This document shows positions 56,701-64,000 of a DNA stretch of 64,000 nt, piece after piece. The notes below the pieces were generated by a model that saw only the letters and a list, made by a program, of their open reading frames with translations, was not told where the DNA came from and did no database searches. Each line of letters starts with the position of its first letter. The first letter of the stretch is position 1. Origin of the DNA: Isoetes taiwanensis (Eukaryota > Streptophyta > Lycopodiopsida > Isoetales > Isoetaceae); contig JAJEKV010000085.1 of the NCBI GenBank assembly GCA_021234155.1, positions 3,936,651 through 4,000,650 of the forward strand, written 5' to 3'. The position numbers and the translations under genes are program-made.

Positions 56701-59700
56701 AAACCGACCGTGGTAAATGGCCCCTAGGTAATTTCTCACGCATTCTGACGATTTGGTGGTCTATTTGCTGGCCCGAGCATCCCTGCGTCTCAACCACAAA
56801 ACAAAGGCGGTTTCTACAAGGCCTACATCAGATCGCTTCACAGTTTGACAAGTTCTCCTTAATCGGGACTGAATCTTGACCTTCCCAAGAGGCTCTAAAC
56901 AGGATCCAACGATAAACCGGCCCGGAGGGGGTGGTCATTTAGCTGCTCGGGAGCGCCGCCAGCGCCGGAATCTTTTGATCCCGGGCCTCAACCGGGATTC
57001 TCTCAGGAGGATCTCCCCAGTCCCGGGCTCTCGCTTGACTTGGGGAAGGTGCTGCCTCTGCTGGCTCGCAACTCGCTGCTCCGGAACAAGTCGGTGCTAA
57101 CTCCTTTGACTCTAGACCTTTCCTCCAAAAATTCGTACTGGGCCGCGGTAGTCGGAGATGAATTAGGGATCCTTACTGCAAAAACCGGAATTTATTTTCG
57201 CAATGCATTAATTGGGCGACTTACGTAATGTTCGCCACTGCGAAAAGCCTCTAATTTCTACTTCTGCTACATCGGGAGAGTAGGCACCAACTCGCCTCCG
57301 CCGGGCTTCCTGCCTGTATTCTGGGCTGCTGCTCGCCAGTCCTATAACAGATTAGGATTCGCCCCAAACGTGAAACCCTAGAGCTCCGGCAAACTCAGCC
57401 AGCTTCATTAGTTTCGAGTCTCTCTCCTGTCGATTCAGCTCGACCTGCCGTCAGCGGGTTGGTGCTGGACGCTGTGAGCTACGGATCTGCAATCCTCCCG
57501 AGGTCGTTTTGTTCTACTTCCGCATCTGGATGGCTTAATTCACTGAATCGCGATCTGACTCGCCAATGGACTCCGGGAACGCCGACATTGCTCCTGGGAC
57601 CAAGTTCTCGCGGGCTTAAGACCACCAACTCAAGAAGCCAAAGTAGCTCACTTCCATCACACTCTCAGCTCACTGGCCTAGGATAAGTATGCGATACCGG
57701 AGTATGGAGTGCTTCCTCTTCGCAAACCGACTCTGTAGGTTCTGTTCCCTTAGTAATAATTCTGCCACTGCATTTTGGTAGGGCCTATTGCTAGCCCGGA
57801 AAGAATCTCGCGGCTCCACACCGACAAAACAGCAAGGGGTTTCTGCTGTCACATCTTGACTTTTCCTGGCGGCTGGAGACGCAAGTTCTCCCTGAATTCA
57901 TTCAGTAATCTTTTTGACCTTCCCGGAAGAGGCCCCCAACGGAGTAGAACTCAAACCGGCCGAGGAACCGGGTTCCCGGGAGGGGTGGTCATGAAGCGCG
58001 GCAGCCAGCCGTGGAAGGGGTCAGCCTGGAACTTTTGATCCCGCCTCGGTCCTGACTCTCCCTCTGTGAGGGATCCCCTGCAAGGTCCCGGCCTCAGCTT
58101 ACCTTTGGGAAGGGGTGCCGCTTTGCTGTTCTCGCAACGGCTGCCCCACTGCTCTATCGCTAACCCTTTGACCTTAGACCTTTCTCCAAAATTCATTCCG
58201 GAACTTTGGGATCCTTCCCGGGTCCCGACTCTCCTCTGTGGGGAGGGATCCCCCAGGTCCCGCCTCGCTTGACTTGCTGGTGCTCTATGGTTCCTGCAAC
58301 GGGCCGGCTCTCGACTGCTCTAATGCTGTCCTTTCGAATTGCACCTTCTCCTAAATTCATTTGGACTTGATCCCGGCCTCGGGGTCCTAATTTCCTGTAG
58401 GACCCCGTAAAGGTCCCGGGCCTCTGCTTGGATTCTGGGAAGGTGCCACGCTGTCTCCGGCAACCGCCTCGACCGTCAATGCTAACCCTTGACTTGTGGG
58501 ACCTTTCCCAACAAAATTTAAATGCGCCGAGATGAATTATTAGGGACTTCAATAGTAAAACCTGACCATTTTCAAAACAATGCATTAATTGCGAATTTCA
58601 TTTAACAATTCCTAAGTTAACGTAGTGCCTAAATTTTACTTGCCACATCGGGAGAGGAAGTGCCTTAAACTCCGCCTCGCCGCTTCCCTTGTTCGTATTC
58701 TGTCAGCCGCTCGGCTGTGTCCCAGTGTAATGTATCAGCAGATTGCCTTCCAAACGGCAAACCCTCAGAGCCCGGCAACCCACGGTTTACTGCTTTGCGC
58801 CTCTCCTTGTCGACGGCCGAATCTTTAAGGCGCCGGTCTTGAAGTGGGCTAGTGTTGACGAGCGCTGGACCTCCAAAATCCTCCCGAGTGGCTGCTAAGT
58901 GTTGTCTCTAAATTTCTCTCCCCAAGGTCAGGATTCGACGCCACCTCCGCCTCCTAATCGCTGATCCGACCGCCAATGGACTCCTAACGCCGACATTGCC
59001 CCCTGGGACTAAGTCTGCGGGTCAAGACCACCTCAACTCCAAGAAGCCTAAAGTAGCTCACTTCCATCACACTGTAGTCAATTGGCCTGTGATGCATGGA
59101 GGGATAATCGTCAGGAGGGCGGAGTGTTTCCTTCTTCTTCGCAAAACCCAACGGTAACTTGCTCCCTAGGGTAATTTCACCATTCCCGACGATTTCGGCA
59201 GGTCTATTTGCCATTCCGGAGCATCCCTGCGGCCCGAACGACAAAACAGTGCGGTTTCTACAAGGTCGACATCGTGGACGCCTCAAGGGTTTGACAAGTT
59301 CTCCCGACCGACCTGAATCTTTGGACCTTCCCAAGAGGCCCCCGAACGGAGGATCCAACGGAGGGGAACCGGCCCGAGGGTGGTCAGGCTGCAGCCCCGG
59401 GAGCTGTGAAGGGCCGCCGAACTTTTTGGATCCCGCCTCCCGTCCCACTCTCCTCTTGTGAGGGGATCCCTGCAAGGTCCCGGCCTCGCTTGACTTGGGG
59501 AAGGGTGCCAGTTTCTGCTGTCTGCAACGGCTGCCCTTAATTGCTCTATCAATGCTAAACTTTGACTAAGACCTCTCCAAAATTCAAAATTGGGCCGTAG
59601 TCGATGAATTAGGACTTACAAAAACCGAACGGCTGCGTACCATTAAATTGCGAATTTGGCTAATGTTCTACATCAGTAAAAAGCGCCCGACTTCTACTTT

Positions 59701-62700
59701 GCCACATCGGGAGGAGGAGTGATTCAAACTCCGCCTCCGCTGCCTCCCTGTTCAGACTTTGGCCAATGCTTCCCTGCCAGTCCTATGCACTGTATCAGAT
59801 CTCGGCCTCAAAATGCAAACCTTCTAGAGTCTCGGCAACCCCATGTGGTTTACGCTTCTCGGAGGCCTCTTGTCGATTCGGCCGACCTCATGTACTTGTC
59901 TTGAAGGGGTTGGGGTGTTGACGTAGCTGACCTAAAATCCTCCCGGGAGGCTGCTTGTCTAAATTTCCCTCCCCAAGGCCTGACCCGACGGAAGCACCGG
60001 GCCCTAATCGCGAATCACCTCGCCAGCCGGGACCTTAACGCCGACATTGCCCTGGGACCAAGTTCCGTGGGCTGCAGACCAACTAACTCCAAGAAGCGCC
60101 AAAGTAGCTCACTCCATCACACTCGTGAGTCAATTGGCCCTGGGATGTATGGATACCGCCGTGGAGGGCGTGAGTGTTTCCTTCTTCAAAACCGAATGTA
60201 ACTTGCGGTTCTCTAGTAATTTCGCCATTCCCGACGATTTGGCAGGGTCTATTTGCCATTCCGAGCATCCTTGCGTCCAACGACAAAACAGTGCGGTTTC
60301 TACAAGGCCGACATCAGACTTCAAGGTTTGACAAGTTCTCCTGGACCGATCCGGGAATCTTTTGACCTTCCGGAGAAGCCCTAACGGAGGGATCCAACTG
60401 GATAGGGGAACTGGCCCCGGAGGGTGGTCATTGAAGGCAGCCTTGGGAGCGCCATGAAGGGCCGCCTCTTGAACTTTTTTGGATCCCGGGCCTGGTCCGG
60501 ACTCTCCTGTAGGGATCCCTAAGGTCCCGCCTGCTTGACTTGGGTGCCACGGCTGTCTCGCAAATCTGCCGCCCCGACTGCTCTAATGCTAACCCTACCC
60601 AGACCTTCCAAAATTCAAAATTAGCCGTGTACCGAGATGAATTAGGACCTACCGCAAAACTAATTTATTTCGCAACGCATTAATTGCGACTCCATTTAAC
60701 GTCTTGCCATCGCAAAGCGCCCGACTTCTACTTGCCACATCGGGAGGAGGAAAGGCCCACCCCGCCCGCTGCCTCCTTGTCTGTGATTCTCATTTCTGGC
60801 CAGTCCATAATGAGATTGTGACTCGCCCCAAAACGAAACCCTTCTAGAGCCTCGGCAACCCATGTGGTTTACGCTTCGTGAGGCCCCTCTCCTTGTCGAC
60901 CTCGCCGACCTTGCGCCTGCAGGTCTGAAGTGGGCTAGTGTTGACGCCCAGAGCGCTGACCCCAGTCCGGGAGGTCGCTGCCCCACCCCTCTCCCAAGGC
61001 CCCTCAGACCTGACGATGGTTCCGCCTCCCAATCGCGATCCGACCGCCAATGGACCTGACCGCCGACATTGCCCTGGGACCGTCTGTGTCAAGACCACCC
61101 GAAATCAAGAAGCGCTAAAGTAGTTTCCGGGCCCATCACACCTGTAGTCAATTGGCCTAGGATGTGCATGATACCGCTGGAGGGCGGAGTGCTTCTTCGC
61201 AAAACCCACCGTGTAATCTTGTTCCCTAGGGTAATTTCGCCATTCCGACGATTTGGTGAGGGTCTATTTGCTATTCCTGAGCATCCTCTTGGGTGTCTTA
61301 ACGATAAAAATAAAGGCGGTTTCTCGCAAGGCTTACATCGTGAGGACGCCCGGCCTGACAAGTTCCTCCTTTAATCGATCTGAATCTTTGGACCCTCCCA
61401 AGAGGGGCCCCCGAACGAGGATCCAACGGCCGGAGGGGAACCAGCCCGGAGGTGGTCATTAGCGTGCACCGGGGAGCGCCGGCCAGAAGGGCCGCCGGGA
61501 ACTTTTTGGATCCCCGCCTCCCCGGGTCCCACTCTCCCCTGTGAGGATCCTGCAAGGTCCTCGCCCGCTTGACTCAGAAGGGTGCCACTTGCTGTTCTCG
61601 CAACCTGCCCCGACTGCTCTAATGCTAACCCTTTGACCTAGACCTCTCCGAAAATTCCCGAAAAATTGGGGCCGTGTGCTGGAGATGAATTAGGATCCTG
61701 GCCGGCAAAAACCGAATTTATTTTCGCAATGCATTAATTGCGAATTTACGAATGTCTTGCCACTGCAAAAGCTCTCGACTTCTACTTGCCACACCTGGGA
61801 GGAGGAGGCCCAACCCGCCTCCGCTACCCTGTCTGCATTCCTATTGTCGCTCGGCCAGTCCTGCGCAACAGATCAGATCTCAAATCAAAACGAAACCCTC
61901 TGAGTCTTCGGCACCTGCTGTGGTTTACGGGCTTCGTGAGGCCCTCCTGTCGATCTCACGGACCTTGCGCCCGTGTCTTGAAGTGGGGTTGGGTGTTGAC
62001 GAAGAGCCACACCCTAAAATCGGGAGGTCAAAGTTGCCCCAAATTCTCTCCCAAGGCCCCTGGGACTGACGGAAGCGACTTCCAACTTATCCGACCGCCA
62101 ATGGACCTTAACGCCGATATTGCCCTGGGACCAAGTTCCGGTACGTAAGACCACCTTTTAACCCAAGAAGCTGCCTAAAGTAGCTCACTTCCATCACACT
62201 GTGAGTCAATGGCCTAGGATGCATGCTGGATACCGCCGTGGAGGGCGAGTGTTTCTTCTTTTCGCAAAACCGACCGTGTAACTTGCTCCTTAGGGTAATT
62301 TCGCCATTCCGACGATTTGGCAGTGGTCTATTTCCATATTCCGTGAGCATCCTGCGCCCGAACGACAAACAGTGCGGTTTCATAAGGCCGATATCGACGC
62401 CCGCGGTTTGACAAGTTCTCCCTGATCGATCTGGAATCTTGGACCTTCCCCAAGAGGGCCTTTAAATCTGAGGATCCAACGGTCGGATAGGGGAACCAGT
62501 TCGGGAGGGTGGTCACATGCAGCCCCTGGGAGCGCCAGAAGGGCCTCGAACTTTTTGATCCCGCCTCCCGGGGTCCTGGATTCTTGTGAGGATCTCGCAA
62601 GGTCCCCGGCCTGCTTGACTTGGGAAAGGCTCGGTTGCTCCACCCAAGTTGCCTCGACTGCTCTAATGCTAAATCCTTTGACCTAGACCTTCTCCGAAAT

Positions 62701-64000
62701 TCCGAAAAATTGGGCCGTAGTCGAGATGAATTAGGATCCTACTGCAAAACCGAAATTTATTGCAATGCATTAATTCATGACTTACGAATGTCTTGCCATC
62801 GCAAAGCGCCCGACTTCTACTTGCCACATCGGGAGGAGAAAGGCCCAAACTCCGCCTCCGCCGCCTCCCTTGCTCCGCATTTCTGCCGCCTCGCTGTGTC
62901 CATGCAACAGATCAGGATCGCCCCCAAAACGTAAAACCCTTCTAGAGCCCGCAACCACTGTGTGGTTTACGCTTCGAGGCCCTCCTGGCTTACTGGCCGA
63001 CCTTGCGCCTGTGGTCTTGAAGTGGGGTTGGGGTGTTGACGCCAGAGCGTGACCCTAAAATCCTCCCGTGAGGTTGTTTGCCCCAGCCTCTCTCCCTAAG
63101 GCCCTGGGACTGACGGAAGACCTCCGCCTCCTGGAATTCCATGATCTGACTCCTCGCCAATGGACTCAGAACGCCGGGACATTGCCCTCGGGGACTAAGT
63201 TCTGTGGTCAAGACCAATCTTTAAACCCAAGAAGCGCCCAAAGTAGCTCACTCCATCACACTCGTGAGTCAATCGCCTAGGAAAGTGATAACGCCGTGGA
63301 GGGCGGAGTGTTTCTTCTTTCAAGAAACCCCACCGTGTAACTTGCTCCCTAGGGTAATTTCATTTATCCTATTTACTTGGCAGGGTCTATTTGCCATTCC
63401 GGAGTATCCTCAGTCCTAAATCCAATAAAAATGCCGCTTTTCTATAAGGCCGACATCAGACGCCCCGCTGTTTGACAAGTTCTCCCGGGACCGATCTGGA
63501 ATCTTGACCTCCCGAAGAGGGGCCCCCAATGAGGATCCAATTCATTGATAGGGGAACCGGGCCCGGGAGGGTGGTGGTCAGCTAGGCAGTGTTCTGGGAG
63601 CGCCCGCCAGAAGGGCCTTGAACTTTTTGATCCGCCTCCCGGCCCCACTCTCCCTCTCTGTGAGGGATCCCCGCAAGGTCCCTCGGCCTCGTTTGACTTG
63701 GGAAGGGTGCCACTTGTTCCGCAACGGGCTGCCCCACCTGCCTACATCCCTGACTCAGACCTTCCCAAAATTCAAACAATGTAAATGAGATGAATTAGGA
63801 CCCATCAAAAACCGGAATCTATTTTCGCAATTAATCAGCGGACTCACAACGTCTCCTGCCACCCAGTGCCGCCCGACTCTACTTGCCACAACGGATGAGG
63901 AGGCCACCCAAACCCGCCCGCTGCCCCTGGGTTCCGTGATTCTCATTGCCGCTCTCGCCAGGTCCCAAGTGCAAGCAATACGCAATTGAACGCTAATAGG
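38734..64000. repeat. Satellite array, ~1.1-kb units, with three-unit higher-order structure
   Basis: About 23 head-to-tail units of a GC-rich non-coding sequence. The word TCAATTGGCC marks units at 39632, 40758, 42051, 43157, 44254, 45515, 46617, 47715, 48989, 50079, 51149, 52210, about 53260, 54348, 55571, 56647, about 57670, 59078, 60130, 61148, about 62215 and 63269. Spacings are 1018-1126 bp except five of 1223-1408 bp. The long ones contain a tandem duplication of a ~170-bp piece (AACTTTTTGGATCCC to GACCTAGACCTTCTCC) and fall at every third interval. Open frames in it are chance products of GC-rich repeats. I do not recognise the unit as rDNA spacer, LTR or any named satellite. Left units are similar to each other; units from about 50 to 58 kb are heavily altered. 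The array starts inside a gypsy integrase and leaves the window on the right. Confidence 0.93.
41117..41475. repeat. Internal ~170-bp duplication within a satellite unit
   Basis: Two successive copies of the AACTTTTTTGGATCCC...GACCTAGACCTTCTCC segment, the first about 41117-41290 and the second about 41297-41470. Equivalent duplications lie near 44610-44935, 48030-48345 and 54690-55015, and a triple form near 58020-58520. Confidence 0.85.

Noticed and set aside
39000-64000. Dozens of 60-240 codon open frames in the satellite region
   Set aside because: They occur in all frames, recur with the ~1.1-kb period and are Arg/Pro/Gly-rich products of a GC-rich repeat. No domain is recognisable and frames are not preserved between units.
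38734-64000. Ribosomal DNA or intergenic spacer array
   Set aside because: No 18S, 5.8S, 25S or 5S sequence was recognised in any unit, so there is no support for rDNA.

Overview
The window looks like a piece of a repeat-rich land-plant nuclear genome. The evidence is a five-exon NIP aquaporin with canonical GT-AG introns, Ty1/copia and Ty3/gypsy elements with plant features (an initiator-tRNA-Met primer site, a chromodomain integrase), several LINE-like elements, a U6 snRNA pseudogene and a long satellite array. A seed-free plant (fern, lycophyte or bryophyte) fits the mobile-element mix, but that is inference and the species cannot be named from this sequence.

Layout. 1-1508: unassigned AT-rich DNA. 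1509-2729 (-): an apparently intact NIP-type aquaporin gene, the only host protein gene I can call complete. 3.3-5.2 kb: LINE 3' remnants and a small MITE. 5771-19474 (-): a complete Ty1/copia retrotransposon with two LTRs, a GAATT target duplication, primer site and polypurine tract. Its integrase gene is split by an 8436-bp DNA transposon at 8695-17130, flanked by CATT duplications. 19.5-25.7 kb: an unidentified gene remnant, a U6 retropseudogene, LINE fragments on the minus strand, a half CACTA-like end and microsatellites. 26.1-28.2 kb: unclassified, perhaps retroelement-derived ORFs. 28.3-31.3 kb (+): a decayed Ty3/gypsy element cut off by a LINE (31.3-34.7 kb, +). 34.8-38.7 kb (-): the 3' part of a second, chromodomain gypsy element with its LTR. 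38.73-64.0 kb: about 23 copies of a GC-rich tandem repeat of about 1.1 kb that runs off the window.

The main discovery candidate is the 8.4-kb transposon. It has 25-bp terminal inverted repeats and two divergent genes. The minus-strand gene is an RNase-H-fold transposase of the DUF7869-like type. The plus-strand gene is a spliced protein joining a basic/acidic nuclear region, a ParB-like domain and a permuted (beta-class) amino-DNA-methyltransferase; that domain order is familiar from phages and bacteria. Two arrays of near-perfect 26-30 bp palindromes around TATTCCGGAATA repeat at a 41-42 bp pitch, about four helical turns. One array lies in the shared divergent promoter and is itself part of a ~274-bp inverted repeat. 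The other fills an intron of the methyltransferase gene. Single copies of the core occur in other introns and in the promoter. The layout suggests a self-regulating or self-modifying mobile element whose ParB-methyltransferase and/or transposase reads these sites. Both genes carry single-base frame breaks, so this copy is either decaying or contains sequence errors.

The satellite has a higher-order structure: a ~170-bp internal duplication recurs in every third unit, with two exceptions. Its variation appears concentrated at CG dinucleotides, including indels, which raises the possibility of read errors at methylated CpG.
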